Shown here: piece by piece, positions 12,427 to 24,403 of the stretch
Numbering within the stretch: position 1 is the first letter of the stretch
How the letters are laid out: the number at the start of each line of letters is the position of its first letter
Assembly: GCA_007922225.1 (NCBI GenBank)
Contig: ML679961.1
Span: 7,237,702 to 7,301,701, forward strand
Length of the DNA: 64,000 bases
Direction of reading: 5' to 3'
DNA from: Emydura subglobosa
Lineage: Eukaryota > Chordata > Testudines > Chelidae
The notes under the pieces: model-generated
Told to the model about the DNA's origin: nothing
Seen by the model: only the letters and a program-made list of their open reading frames with translations
Databases searched by the model: none
Translations under genes and position numbers: made by a program

Positions 12427-12661
12427 AACCTCTTGTCTAGTGGTTAAGGTGCTGGCCTGGCATTCAAGGGACCTGGACTCTGCCACCAACACCCTGGGTG
12501 ACCCTGAGCAAATCCCTTATTCTCTCTGTGCCTCAGTATCCATCTTATCTGTTTAGATTGTAAAACCTTCCAGGCAGGGGCCTGTGTCTGTGCCGCATCC
12601 AGCACACGGAGGCCTTGATTTCAGCTGGGGTCTTCAGGTGCTGCCATATGATAAATAATTG
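12427..12661 (+). mobile_element. MIR-like SINE with L2-type tail
   Basis: TCTAGTGGTTAAGGTGCTGG head, GGGTGACCCTGAGCAAATCC, TGTGCCTCAGTATCC core, then AGATTGTAAAACCTTCCAGG and GGTGCTGCCATATGATAAAT tail. Head, core and tail are contiguous. Confidence 0.8.
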
Positions 12662-13224
12662 CTTGTCTTCAAATAACATTAACGGCAAAGAGTTTGGCAC
12701 TCAGCATTTAAGTAACACCAGGCCAGGCCCCCTTCATTCAGCCCTTTGTGCGTCTGTATTTTAATAGTCTTATCCAGTGTTACTGTCACAGCCAGGACAT
12801 GGGCAGTCTGACCCAGTGGTCAAAGCAGGAGTCAGGCCAGCTCCAATATCAGGAGGTCAAGAGTCCGAGACAGGCCAGAGAGCAAACCCAGGGTCAGGTG
12901 TCAAGAGGCAGGCAGGGTCAGGCTTCCTGGAGCTTAGCTGCAGCTGGTACGAGCAGGCACCGCAGGGGTAGCAGCCTGACGCAGGGAAAATCCCGTTGCA
13001 TGGACAGCTTCCTGTTCCCGTGCTGGAGACAGACCCTGCTTCGGTGCACCCAACTCACCTAGGAGCCGCAGCCCCTTGATCCTGGCCTGGCGTTGGTCCA
13101 CGGTGAGTGTGCCTGGGGATTGAGGACTGTGTATGGGGCCCTGTTCAATAATTGTCAAGCAATGTGAAGACACTGATTTCAATATATAATACATGGGAGG
13201 GGCTGGCCCGTGCTGCGGATCCCC

Positions 13225-13290
13225 CGGTCGCCCTGGGCAACTCGATGTCTCTGTGCCTGCGTTCCCCCTCTGTAAAACAGGATGATAATT
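13225..13290 (+). mobile_element. MIR fragment
   Basis: GTCTCTGTGCCTGCGTTCCC and CTGTAAAACAGGATGATAA match the MIR core (CCTCAGTTTCCCCATCTGTAAAATGGG). The fragment stops at the hairpin element. Confidence 0.6.
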
Positions 13291-13294
13291 GAGG

Positions 13295-13675
13295 CTAAGA
13301 TTTAGTCATGGGTATTTTCAGTAAAGTCGTGGACAGGTCACGGGCAATAAACAAAACTTCACAGCCCGTGACCTGTCCATGGCTTTACTAAAAATACCCA
13401 TCACTAAATCTTAGGGGCTCCCGGCGTGCCGCTGCTCTCGGGACCCTGGGGGCACCACTGCTCTGGGAGGTCCTGGGGGCCGACAGCTGGCCCCTGCTCC
13501 AGCTGCAGGGATTGACTGCCCCTGGCCATCCACTGCTCCGAGGTCCCCGGGTCTGCTCTTCGACAGCCTGCGGGGCTGTCCCCGGGACCGCCGCAGCTGC
13601 GAAAGTCACGGAGGTGGCAGAACGTCATGGAATCCGTGGCTTGTGCAACCTCCATGACAGACCCGCAGCCTTAGA
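13295..13675. mobile_element. Hairpin-headed repeat: 51-bp inverted arms plus GC-rich body
   Basis: Arms at 13295-13345 and 13364-13414 are inverted copies with 47 of 51 positions paired and an 18-bp AT-rich loop. The left arm starts CTAAGATTTAGTCATGGG and ends GGACAGGTCACGGGC. A GC-rich body continues to about 13675, ending CATGACAGACCCGCAGCC. I recall this as a dispersed turtle repeat, class unknown. Confidence 0.8.
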
Positions 13676-13694
13676 TGGATCATTTCTACTTTCT

Positions 13695-13790
13695 CCCACC
13701 ACCCTGTCTGCCTGGCCTGTCTCATTCATCAGCTCTCTGGGGCAAGGGCTGTCTCTTTATCCTCTGGGGGTGTGCACTGCCTGGCAGAGT
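13695..13790 (+). mobile_element. L2-type 3' tail fragment
   Basis: GGGGCAAGGGCTGTCTCTTT followed by GTGTGCACTGCCTGGC matches the tail motif GGGCAGGGACTGTCTCTT and its CCTAGCAC block. Confidence 0.55.
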
Positions 13791-13811
13791 AGAAGGCTGG
13801 TCCCGTGGGTT

Positions 13812-14013
13812 GGGCTTGAGCCTTAGGAGACACAAGTTCAGCTACAGGCTCTGCCACTGACTCCACGTGTGATCTTGGTTAAGTCACGTAGTCTCTCTCA
13901 GCTTCTCCTGTGGGCAATGGGGGCGATGATGATAGCGCTGCTCTGGGTCTGCTGGGGTGTGGTGAGGACAAGCCCACTAAAGATTGTGAGGTGCTCAGAT
14001 ATTATGGCTAGGG
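13812..14013 (+). mobile_element. MIR-like SINE
   Basis: TCAGCTACAGGCTCTGCCAC, GTGATCTTGGTTAAGTCACG and ATTGTGAGGTGCTCAGAT follow the MIR order. Confidence 0.7.
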
Positions 14014-15834
14014 GGGATGTAAGTACCAGAGATATCCCCGAACTTGGCTGGGGTGGAGGCAGGGTTTTGTATTCTACTGTAATACAAACAGCCAATAATG
14101 CTCGTGTCACTGGGAGAAGTGAATGGTGCCGGCAAACGAGAACTCAACAGCAGCTGGGCTATTTTCAACATACACCGTCTTGTTTTACAACAAAAACAAC
14201 CACTTCTTTTGGTGTCAAACTGTAAAGGCCAAAACTCACTCAAGCTACACTGGTACGTATCTGTGACACGCTCGCCTTCCTTCCTCTGCATAACAGAATG
14301 AAAAAGACTTGTCACTTGGGATTCAACGCTTCAGAAGAGCACTTGCTTGCTATTGACCATCAGCCTCTTGTAGATTCCTGTCTTCTAGAAAGAGTCTCGC
14401 CTGCCAAGCAGCTGTCCATGGTGCTGAAAATGTCAACTTTTTTGAAAAGCACAACATGACCCTAACTGCTTTCGCCTCAAGTCAGAGCAACGTGTTTCCT
14501 AGAAATCATTTGCTTCTAAAAGGTCACAATCCAGAGGTTGTGGGGTTGAACCGACTTGAAAAACTCTCTTTTAACTGTAAATGTGCTTCTTGTTCAGTGT
14601 ACTGTATACAAGCAAAGAGAGGAAAGCAGAGGTTTAAAAGTCAGCCTTTCCACAACCTGTGATTCTATCCTGTCTTTCAGAGCTCTGTCCCAAGACTCCG
14701 TTCAATAAACCAGAATAAATGATCAGCACACAGGAATAAGTTAAAGCTAGAGAAACAACACATTTCTTTCGCTTTGCTTTGAATGCCGAGACAACCTGGA
14801 CATCCCTACTTGCCCCAGGCAGTGAATTGCAAAGTTGGGATTAATTATTAACTGCTAATTATGCAGCTGATGAATTCTGCTCTTTTTCTGTTTGTGGGTT
14901 TTCTAGTAACGGGTTTTTGATTTTTCTGACCCTGGCTGTTACTCACAATTGTTTGCCAAATAATTTGGGCAGGTAGATTGCAACCTAGGGTTTGTTCCTG
15001 GATTGGCTGCTGTGTTTCCTATTCGTTATCTGCATCATATAACTGATCAGCTAAATCACATGCGTGGGATTGTGCCTGTTTTCTGACTGGACGATTGGTA
15101 ATAAAAGAGGGCAAATTTTCTTCCTCCATATCACTTAAGAGCTGCATTTACTTTGTATAGCATGTACCCCCTACATACCACATGTGATTATTGGAACGCA
15201 CTGATTAATTTTATATATGTTTTAAAAGTAATGATGAGTTTGTGAGTGATGCAAATGCACAATGATGGGTACTGTGTAAGTGAGTAGGATATATAGCGAG
15301 AGGTATTTACAAAACCAGGGGGCCACAATTTGCGAACAACGAAAGTAGTCACAAATTACTTTAAGTAACAATCGAAAAATAAAAAGCAAGAGAATGTACT
15401 CATCGTCCATCAAAACCTGTCTGTGCCCGAAGAACTAGTTCTAACTCCTGGACTACATTTGAGGAGTTTGAAACAACAGGATATTATACTCGTGAGAGAC
15501 TTTAGCTGTCCATACATCTGCTGGGTTATTAAAGTTGCATAGAGCGCAACTTAAAGCAGGGAATTCAACTAGAGGCAAAGCCATCCTGATACATTTCTCA
15601 CCTAAGAGGATGACATGATTAAGAACCAGATGGACGCGAAGGCAGGAGGTAGTGACTGTGAGCTACCTGCATGCCGTATACTCAAGGATGAGTTCATAGC
15701 ACACAGCAAAGCGAAGGTATTAAACGTCAAGAAAGCACCTTCAAAGCAATTAAGAAATGCATTAAGTGTGGGGCAACAGGAGGGGATTTTGATTTCAAGC
15801 TGTAAAGCTTTGGTCTAGTGCTGGTTGTTGGGTT
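14014..15834. other. Intronic; candidate conserved noncoding block 14820-15080
   Basis: No repeat recognised. 14820-14880 has TTAATTATTAACTGCTAATT and an adjacent E-box in ATGCAGCTGATG, a combination seen in neural and homeobox enhancers. Conservation cannot be tested here. Confidence 0.4.
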
Positions 15835-15929
15835 TAGTGTGTGCGTGTTGGTGGTGCTTGGTGGCCTGTGATATACGGGAGGGCAGAACAGGTGATCCGG
15901 TGGTCCCTTCTGGCCTTACTCTCTGTGAC
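15835..15929 (+). mobile_element. CR1 3' end
   Basis: GGTGATCCGGTGGTCCCTTC then TGGCCTTACTCTCTGTGAC is a CR1 3' end in plus orientation. Confidence 0.7.
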
Positions 15930-16182
15930 AGTCTGACACCTCAGACTCAGTTCAGGAGCTAGTTCTTTGACCACAGTGTAGGATATTTTGGGTGTCTTCA
16001 CTGGTTGATGACTACTTCTCACTCTCTGGCTTATTTTTCTGTTGTTATGTAGTTTGCTGGGACTTTCTTCATTATCTTTTCTTCATTATCATATATTTCT
16101 TCATTATCAAATCAAAAACCTCCTGGTTTTGTAAATTGTCTTGTCTGTGGGAGAAAGTAGGGCCATACTAAAAGATACTAGA

Positions 16183-16306
16183 TACAATTTTTGAAAATGC
16201 CTAAGTGACTTAGGGGCCTAAATCTCATTTTCAAAATAATTTAGGCAGTTCGGAGCCCAAATCCCATTTGAACATGGGACTTGGGCACTTCTGAAAGTAT
16301 TACCCA
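16183..16306. mobile_element. MITE relic with AAAATGCCTAAGTGACTTAGG blocks
   Basis: TTGAAAATGCCTAAGTGACT, TTAGGGGCCTAAATCTCAT and the inverted CATGGGACTTGGGCACTTC, ending CTGAAAGTATTACCC, form a long imperfect palindrome. Confidence 0.6.
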
Positions 16307-16499
16307 CCATAATTAAGGCGCAGTGGTCCACAGGTCCACTGAAAAAGCCATGCCCGCTATGGCCTCATGAGAATCTTCATGAAGATGTCATGGTACAATA
16401 AATTGCACCGGAGAAAGAGAAGAGGCAAAACCACACAGCAGTATAGCTGGTGACAGATAGGTGCAGTTAATGCTAGTGCTAACCAAAGAGGTTGCATTG

Positions 16500-17480
16500 G
16501 TTAAGAAGAGATGGTCACTCCATTAAGAAATAAGGAAGACGCATACATCAGCAATCATTGCAAATAGCTGCAGAAATCAATGCCTTTCAAAAAATCACTC
16601 TTTAATAAGAAAAATAATAGCAGAGCTAGGAACAATTAGAAAGTAATGAAGACACTGTCAATACATCTATTAAGGGCAAGCGGGCAAGTGAACATAGTAC
16701 CTGAATATATCCAAGTCAGCAGATCGGGATTATATGCATCCAGGGGTCTTAAGGGAAGTAGTTAATGAACTCACTGAACCATTGGCAATTACTTATGAAA
16801 AGGCAGAGAGAACCAAGGAGGTACCCAGGGACTGGAAAAAATGAAATGTAATACAGGAATAGTCTTTCAAAAAGAAAAAGATGTGAGTCTACCAGTCACC
16901 CTCTGCTAAGTGCAACTTAAATCTGAATGAAATACTGGAGCCAGCAGTGAGTGAATAAATCTGAAAGCATCTGCAAATAATGGAATCAGGAACGGTAAAC
17001 AGCATGGTTTTATAAATAATTATGTATGCTAGATAGGTGGATACAATATGGAGAGACGTTAGTAAAGCATAGGATACAGTGTCTCATGAATACAACTGTA
17101 AACATTCATTCATATTGGTTCGGCTAGGATCTGAGCATTGCAAATAATTGGAAAGAACCAGCCGCAATGGGTAATGATACAAAGCAATGCATTGTGTTGT
17201 ATGGAGGAGAGGATCTAGTGGAGTGTCTCAGACTTTGCAGATGATACTGAATTGTGAGGTTCTGCAAACATCACTACAGGCAGAGAAATAACCTACAGGG
17301 ACCGTCTGGGACTAGAAATGGGAACAGGAAATGCTGAAAATTAAACAACCTGAAAAAATATTGTATGTAATAATCCGAACCACATACATTCAATGGGAGC
17401 AAGATACTTGGGAAACAGTGATGCAAGGAAAAACCTCGGGTGAGAGTGAGGAGCAAACAGGCTGACTTTGCAGTCTGTAG
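16500..17480 (+). mobile_element. Decayed CR1-like ORF2 (reverse transcriptase)
   Basis: Frames are broken, but plus-strand pieces read MHPGVLREVVNEL, VPRDWKK, and near 17234-17245 FADD within DFADDTE, the reverse-transcriptase catalytic motif. No tail is attached. Confidence 0.7.
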
Positions 17481-17574
17481 AATGGTAAGGGGGCAGAAAG
17501 GCACCCGTGCCCTGCCCAGGCGCACAGAGCATAGCGCCGCTGCTCCTCGGAATCCAGCCTGGTGTCTTTAGGCC

Positions 17575-17650
17575 CCGATTCAGGAAAACATTTCAGCACG
17601 TGCTTCTCTTCACACACAGAGTAGTCCAATTGAAGCCCTTAGTCTGAGGC
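17575..17650. mobile_element. MITE relic, CAGCAAAGCACTTAA family
   Basis: CGATTCAGGAAAACATTTCA and GCACGTGCTTCTCTTC match the left end. Confidence 0.5.
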
Positions 17651-17699
17651 ACCTATAACATTTTGGACACAACAAATTATGAACAAAGAACAATAACGG

Positions 17700-18925
17700 G
17701 GCTTTATTATTATGAGGCCAAAAGGCCAGGGCCCCGCTGTGGTAGGAGCTGTACAAACACATGAGAAAGACGCGGTCCTTGCTGGGAACGCCTTACAGCC
17801 TGACGTGTTTGGCAGCGGTCACTGCAAAAGAGTTTTCAGGCGGGCTCTGAAAGGGCCCAACAAGGCGGGCTGGGGGCTGTTTCAAGGGAGCTAGAGAACA
17901 TTTTAAAAACGGACGATCAAGATCGGCTCTCTGTGGCATAAAGGCAGGGGGTTGGCATCTCTGAGAGGGGGGGGGGGGGAGCTAGGGTGCGGATCGGCCG
18001 TGCAGGGCCTGGAAAGAGACGAGAAGCAGTTTGTGTTGGATAGCAATACAGAAGGGGCGGCCTGTACAGCAGCAGCTCCCAACCCGTGGCCCGGGGGACA
18101 AAAGTGGCCTGCGGCTCCCCTCCCGCTGGCTGCAGAAGGGAGCCGCTGCCTAAGGACCCTGGCAGAGCACGTTGCCACGGGGCTACAAGACCGGTGCAGG
18201 CTCCTTGCTGTAGCCAAGGGGATGGGAGATCAGCGCTGCCCTGCCCCTGGCTGTAGCAGGGAGCACAGCAAAGCACTCTGCCTGGGTCCCAAGACGCTGG
18301 GGTCCCTGCTGGAGCCGGAAGGAGGGGAGCACTGATCTCCTGTCCCCCTGGCTGCAGAAGGGAGCCACTGCTAGGGACCCAGGTCGAGCATATGGGGCTA
18401 CAGGAGCTATGTGGTTTCCCTGCTGCAGCCAGGGCAACGGGAGATCAGCAAGGAGGAACCCCTTCTGTCTGGCTGCAGTGTGGGAGCTGCTGGCGGAGAC
18501 TGGTGGCTCTTTAGGGTTGTAAAAATGATATCTGTGGCCCTCGAGCCACTGCAGTAGAGGGTTGCAAAGAGAGGGGTGACATGGTCAAAGCAATGGGTTA
18601 GGAAATTATCTCCGCTCCAGAGAGAATTGTTTGAATGGACAATAAGTGGGGCAAGAGGCCTTTGTCAAGACCAGAGAGCAGGATGCTGCTGTAGCTGAGA
18701 CACAAGATGTGATGAGATGCTGGATGAGCGACGTAGCTGTGGGGCTGGAGAAGAAAGGTCCGATCTTAAGAGATGTTATGCAGAAAGAATCAGCCAGATT
18801 TAGACACAACGTGGATGTGAGGATCTAAAGAGAGGGCCGAGTCGAAGAGGACAGCCATGGCACGGGTCTGAACAACAGAGAAGATACTGATGTTGTTTAC
18901 AGTGGCGGAGTATGTAGAGTCCGAA
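17700..18925 (-). mobile_element. L2-like LINE, split by an unrelated GC-rich segment
   Basis: 17700-18056 is the reverse-complement tail (AGGGCCCCGCTGTGGTAGGA, GTACAAACACATGAGAAAGA). 18541-18925 encodes, on the minus strand, ADSFCITSLKIGPFFSS, matching the SCRFFLHNISKIRPFLS motif of sauropsid L2-like ORF2. The segment 18057-18540 interrupts it. Confidence 0.75.
18057..18540. repeat. GC-rich insert in the L2 copy with repeated CTGGCTGCAGAAGGGAGCC blocks
   Basis: Variants CTGGCTGCAGAAGGGAGCCG (about 18126), CTGGCTGTAGCAGGGAGCAC (about 18247) and CTGGCTGCAGAAGGGAGCCA (about 18348) recur at roughly 100-120 bp. It starts near CAGCTCCCAACCCGTGGCCC, which resembles the hAT MITE end at 24404. Origin unclear. 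Confidence 0.55.
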
Positions 18926-20694
18926 ATGCCCCTCTGAGCAGCCAAATGTGACATTTGGTGTGGTTGCCTGGGTTTGAAAACAGGACTCAGTCCCCAGGTT
19001 AAGGTATGGAAAGCAATACCATTGCAAGGTAGCTCCTATCCTGATGGTCGTAGTAATACACGTTCCATAGCTTCAGTCCTTGACTTGCCCATGTCCCAGC
19101 TATTAAAAGCTAATATAAAACACAAGGCCCATTAAACGTTATTTTTAACTTCTCCGATGTAGAGGTATGACGAGAAAATGCAGTAGAAACTGCTACTTCA
19201 AATGCGTTTATGTGGTGGGGTGAGGGTAAGTTTAGCCGGGAAGATGACACGTTGTATCCTCCTTTGAATTTTACACTTCCCTGCAAAGAGCTCGGCACTG
19301 CAGTAGCAGATGGTATCTCAGCTCTCAAGCACAGCTTGGAGGCTTTTAGATTTCCACACAATACATGAAGAGAAGGCCACTTAAGCCATAGTGAGCACAA
19401 AAGCATCCAGAAATGACATCTGTGATATCTCTTTTAAAGGAAGCTTGAACATAGAGGTGCAGAGTCACTGGAGGCCTTGCCTGATCCTCATTCAACAGGA
19501 AACCAGAGGATCTTTGCATCAGCAAAAGTCCCGCTCGCCAGCTTTTTTTTTTTTTTCCTTCGATCTTTTTTTAACCATTGCTCTAACTTCAGGAAAACGA
19601 GAAGTCTCTTGGAATTTCCTCTTTGAGGATTTTCAAACCTTGTGGAGATAAGTGGTTTTGTAAGATTCATACGTTCAACTTCAAACACAACACTGAGCTG
19701 GTGAATCTGCAGTGGGATACACAGCCTACGGGGGTGGCCTGTGCCAGAAATCCCTGAATTCCAATCTACAGCGACGCCACAAAGCAAACAAACTTGAAAG
19801 AGAATGGGATAGAATCTGTCTGGCACAGACAGCAAACAAACCAGTTACATGCTGGAGGGGACTCATGGGAGATGCTTGTTAAAATGCTCTTTATTCTCCT
19901 TGCTATGCTTATGGGCAAGCACCAGGGGAAGTGAAACTAACAGAGATTGGTTTCACTCCTCCTGTTACCTGCACATGGGCCAATGCAGCAGGGAGGTTCG
20001 CGGAGAGGAGAGAAGAACCGCTCAGGACGAGGAGTAGCTGTTGACCAGATGGGGTGTAGGTTAAAGGTGTCTGACTGGACACAGGGCAGGATGCTATAAC
20101 TAAAGGCCACAGTGAACATGGCTCCCTCATAGTACAACCCTGTGATCCTGGGGGACCCAAACTTATTCCTAATGCAGATTCTCCCAGTGGCCCCTTCACC
20201 TGTCTGGTAAATGGTGGTCATTAAAACTTGAGCCCTGCTGTGCAAAAATACAACCCATTTTCCAGACAGACTTTCAACATCCCAAGCATTCTGGACTCAT
20301 CCTTGAATAAAGAGGTGCTGGCTGCTGGATTATATCAAAGGCTAAAGGAGATTATCTAGCTATACACAATCCAAATCAATCCCTTATTGGGGCGTGGCCT
20401 TTTTGGGAATTCAAATAAGAGTGAGAAACAAATCTCAGCCCAAGCTTTTTTCCCATTCTTGGCTTTCCCTAAGGTTTCCCTACAGGACCTCATCTGTCCA
20501 GCCCATAGGTCAGAGAAAGGATAACTCCAATTCCTTTTATGTCCTGATTAACATGATACCTACTGCTCAGCAGTAATTACTCTGCACCTCCAAAGGGGGT
20601 TCAAGCACTTAAGATACGAACGAATTAACTGGCCACTGTCGGTCGCACTGACCAATCTGGTCTCTGTTTCCTTGTGCTCTGCTGTCTGGATCCA
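18926..20694. other. Intronic, no feature recognised
   Basis: Unique-looking. A T14 run at about 19543. The short gap 20836-20999 holds CATATGAGTAGCTCCATTGA, perhaps a MITE half. Confidence 0.5.
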
Positions 20695-20835
20695 TTTGTT
20701 GTCTTGTCTCATACTTAGATAGTAATCTCCTTGGGGCAGGGATTGTCTTTTTGTTCTGGGGTTGTATAGCACCTAGCACAAGGGGTCCTGGATCCTGATT
20801 TAGGGCGCCTAGGTGCTATGGAAATACAAATAACA
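20695..20835 (+). mobile_element. L2-type 3' tail
   Basis: TAATCTCCTTGGGGCAGGGA, ATAGCACCTAGCACAAGGGG, GGTGCTATGGAAATACAAAT. This tail is shared by L2-like LINEs and the SINEs that use them. Confidence 0.75.
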
Positions 20836-20999
20836 AACAACAGAGGAGTCTTGTATCCCTATAAAGAATCCTAGGCTGCAAAGGTATATTCATGTGCTTA
20901 TCTCTACGCATATGAGTAGCTCCATTGACTTCAGAGAGTCCTTCGCAACACAAACGACCACTGAAAAGTACACGTAAAGCCAGGCACAACGTACCTAAG

Positions 21000-21790
21000 C
21001 TCTGGGCCGCTCCTCTCCATCCACACAGTTAAATCTCTTGTCCAGACGCTCCTCTCTCCTCCTGACTACTGCACCATCCTCTTCTCTGGCCTTGTCAAAC
21101 GCAATGTTGCCCCACTTCTATCCCGTCACAGTGCTGCTGTAAAGATCACTTTCCCAGGTTGTCCCTTTGACCACACCTCCCCTCTTTCGGTGTCCGTCCA
21201 CTGGCTCCCTCTTTTCCATCACATCAAACACAGGCTACTTGTCTTTGCTTTCAAGGCACTTCCTGGCCTATCCCTACCCTAACCATCATCTCTCGTATGC
21301 TATCGCAGTGTCGACTCCCTTCTCAGCTCAACCTTCCCTGCCATCCTCCACTGCCCGCTTGTTACATTTTTCAAGCAAGCACCTTCATGCTTTCTCCCTG
21401 CTGCCCCTCACGCTTGGAAGGAACTCCCTGTAACTGTATGCAAAGCTACCCCGTTATCCTCTTTCAGATCCCTCCAGAAAACACTTTTGCCATGATGCCT
21501 ACCAAAAGCTTGACAACTGTTAGGCTACTGGTGCGCTGAGGTCACTGCTTGTCATGCTGTCTCATTGTATCCCTGCAGTCCCCCATCCATCTTCGTCCAG
21601 CTGTTGTCTCTTGTCTTAGACTTATATTGTAAGCTCCTCGGGGCAGGAGCCATCTCTTTTTTCCATGCGTGTACAGTGCCTAGCACAGTGGGGGCCTAGA
21701 TCCATGACTGGGGGACTCCGAGATGCTCCCACAATGCTACAGCTACGAGTGGTAATAAAAAGGTACCAAAAGGAATAAAAGCAAGGATCC
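21000..21790 (+). mobile_element. L2-like LINE, C-terminal ORF2 and 3' tail
   Basis: Broken frames give DYCTILFSGLV (as in the LDYCNxLLxGL motif) and then DHTSP and HWLPL-like pieces. The tail has TTGTAAGCTCCTCGGGGCAG and GTGCCTAGCACAGTGGGGGC. Disabled by frameshifts. Confidence 0.75.
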
Positions 21791-22501
21791 CAAAGCCAAC
21801 CACAAATATCCATCAAGCATAACAATGACTAAATGACTAAACAATACTAAAATACATCAGCCTGTTCGCTCCCAAAGAGTGTGGAGCAAAGTCAGAAGAA
21901 AAATCAGAGGAAAAACTCAGGGGCTACTCCTTAAAATTCTGGGGGGCTGGGAAAGGCATCTCGAATGTGAATGTGCTGATGAAGAGGTGCTGGCAAAGCT
22001 GTAGCCCTTCTTATAGATGAGGAGCCTCTGAAAAGTAAGAGCTTTGTAAATTGCCGGATTGGGCAGACAGGGTTTCTGACATTAACATGCCTCGCGAAGT
22101 TCCAAAATCATAAAAGAAATCCCAAAGCATGCAATTAGTTGGGAGCTTTGATCCTTGAAGATTTTGACCGTGTCTTAATTATGCTGTTATTAAACTTATT
22201 GCCAATATCAAATACATAAGGGAAAAAACCATAGCTAATTAACAGAGCTTACCCACGCCCGTCCTTTCGCTCTGAAATCCCGTTCACCTCCTCGGGATGG
22301 GGGAGCTAACGCACTAAATACAGAGCAGCAAAATGTGCTCAGCTTACTGCAAACGTGGCAATTCCAGGAGTAAACAATGCTGCAGGCCCTGAGCCATCAC
22401 AGGCAGTTTTGCTGTGGAATATCTTGAGAAAGCGTTTGCACCAACCTGAGCTTAAAGGCCAAAACATGTATTTGCAGTGCCTGCTCCTAACTCCAAATCA
22501 A
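21791..22501. other. Intronic; candidate noncoding element 22130-22260
   Basis: GCAATTAGTTGGGAGCTTTG, TCTTAATTATGCTGTTATTA and ATAGCTAATTAACAG cluster TAATTA-type homeodomain words in non-repeat sequence. The gaps 22786-23336 and 23421-23959 show nothing firm. Confidence 0.35.
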
Positions 22502-22785
22502 ACCAAGGTCGCGATTCAGCAAAGCACTTAAACACACAGGCTCTGCACAAAGCCCTTACATCAATGAGACTTAATCACATGCTTAAAAGTTAAACACAAA
22601 TCTAGGCCCCAAGTCAGGAAAGCACACAGGCACGTACTTACTTCCATCCGATTCAGGGTAGCACCAAAAGACATCTTATTTAAGCATGTGCATACGTCCA
22701 TCTTGGGCAAGCACTTAAAGTTAAGTGTGTGCTCAAGTGCGTTCCTGAACTGGGTACCAAGTTCTTTGCTGAATGAGGTCCCAAA
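22502..22785. mobile_element. Two palindromic MITE relics of the CAGCAAAGCACTTAA family
   Basis: GATTCAGCAAAGCACTTAAA at about 22513, CACATGCTTAAAAGTTAAAC at about 22577, then GGCAAGCACTTAAAGTTAAG at about 22707 mark tandem copies. Relics of the same family lie at 17575, 28190, 37905 and 45257. Confidence 0.65.
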
Positions 22786-23336
22786 ATGACTGCAGCAACA
22801 AAGTATTTTGATATTTTTAGCCCTCATCCTTACCAGTGCACCCAGTCTATTCTGTGTCTTACACAATGAGTAAGATCTTTGGAGAAGGACTGGCAGTATC
22901 TTGGCTTTCGATGGTGAAGGATGCAGTAGTAACGCAACCATAGTTATTCAGAGACAGCCAAAACTGAAAGTAAAAACAAACCCTTGGTCTCTGAGCTCTG
23001 GCTTTGGACTGGTTCTTACAGTAATTTCCAGCTTGTTTTAGCTCTGCCCTGGACTCTAGAGGCAGCCCGGGAAATGGGAGTCTTGAACCTCTGTCACTCC
23101 TAATATCGTAGTGTAGACACAAGTCCTCTAGAGGCTCGGTGTGGTATTTTAGGAGCAGTCAAATCGTGGGCTCAAAATAATGCCAAGGGTCCATTTAAAA
23201 AAAGATGATTGTAATAAAACTACATTGATTTTCCAGATATTGACTGGAGGTTTAAAAACCCTGCACAGCCTTTAGCTATAGAACTGCTCAGAATCCTTGG
23301 TAAACACCTGTCTGAACACGCAGCATGCCACAGGCC

Positions 23337-23420
23337 AGATGCTCAGCTGGTGTGAATCAACACCGCTTCACTGAAGTCAATGGAGCTATGCTGATTTGCA
23401 CCACGTGTAGATCTCATCCT
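23337..23420. mobile_element. MITE relic, GTGTAAATCAG family
   Basis: CAGCTGGTGTGAATCAACAC and GAGCTATGCTGATTTGCACC are inverted halves around GAAGTCAATG. Confidence 0.7.
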
Positions 23421-23959
23421 ATAAACTTCATTATACTTGGACTAAGCCATATATAATTTTGGGTGCATTCAATTGTTTCTATAATTTCTTGAGTTTGAAA
23501 GAGAAACTTTAGAGTGGAGGCGTTGCGTAATGATAAAGCAAAGTATCACATAAGTCACCGGTATAACTGCTCAGCATGTGGTAACTGAATAAATATACAC
23601 TGTGCTCTCATGTGTCTTCTTTTCCGATTAGACTTGTCTTACCGCTGCTATTAAATATAAAGTCGCCTTATTTATTTTTATGCTCTGCACCTCTTCTCTT
23701 TATTTGACAGAGTAATTGCTATCTACAGGCAGGAGATTTCTATGTTCAATTGAATGGAAAAGCTGAGGTACCTGGGTGAGATTTCTGGGTGATAAAATGT
23801 TCAGTAATGTGCTGTGTATGGCACTGGGATTTTATGTTGGATAGTGATTAGCTATTTATAACCTGTAGTCTCAGTGCTATAGATTAAGGATACAATTATC
23901 AGATGTGATTAGTTCTTTTGAGTATGTCTGGTTTTTGGATGTACATCTGGGGGTGCCTT

Positions 23960-24052
23960 ATATTTACAGAAGGCAGGCGCCTTTCAGAAAGGCAGGCCAC
24001 ATTGAGGCACCTAAAATCACTAGTCAGTTTTGAAAATCTTGACCCGAAATCC
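23960..24052. mobile_element. MITE relic, TTTGAAAATC family
   Basis: GGCACCTAAAATCACTAGTC and GTTTTGAAAATCTTGACCC match the right half. The left half is degraded. Confidence 0.5.
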
Positions 24053-24403
24053 TTTTTCATTCTTATTTCTATACACTGGTAAAATGAGTTGCGTTGAGAT
24101 ATATAATGATCAGAGCATTGCCTTGTGCCGTGCTGTATAAATTAACATTTGTCCAGGACTCTGAACATATAAAGCACTATATTAATGTGCTACCGCTGGG
24201 CCAATATTGCAAAGAAGTTTCAGAGACGATTCAATGCTAATTTTTAAGGGAGTTCATTTAGATCACGGGTTTCGCTTCTCTCAACATTAGTGGTATGCAC
24301 TGAAGAGCTCCAGTATCAACAACTGAAGTCGTCGGGTTTACAATGGTGTAAAACCGGCGTGAGATTTAATCCTGCCTTCTTGTCAAGACTCATGTCTCTG
24401 TAT

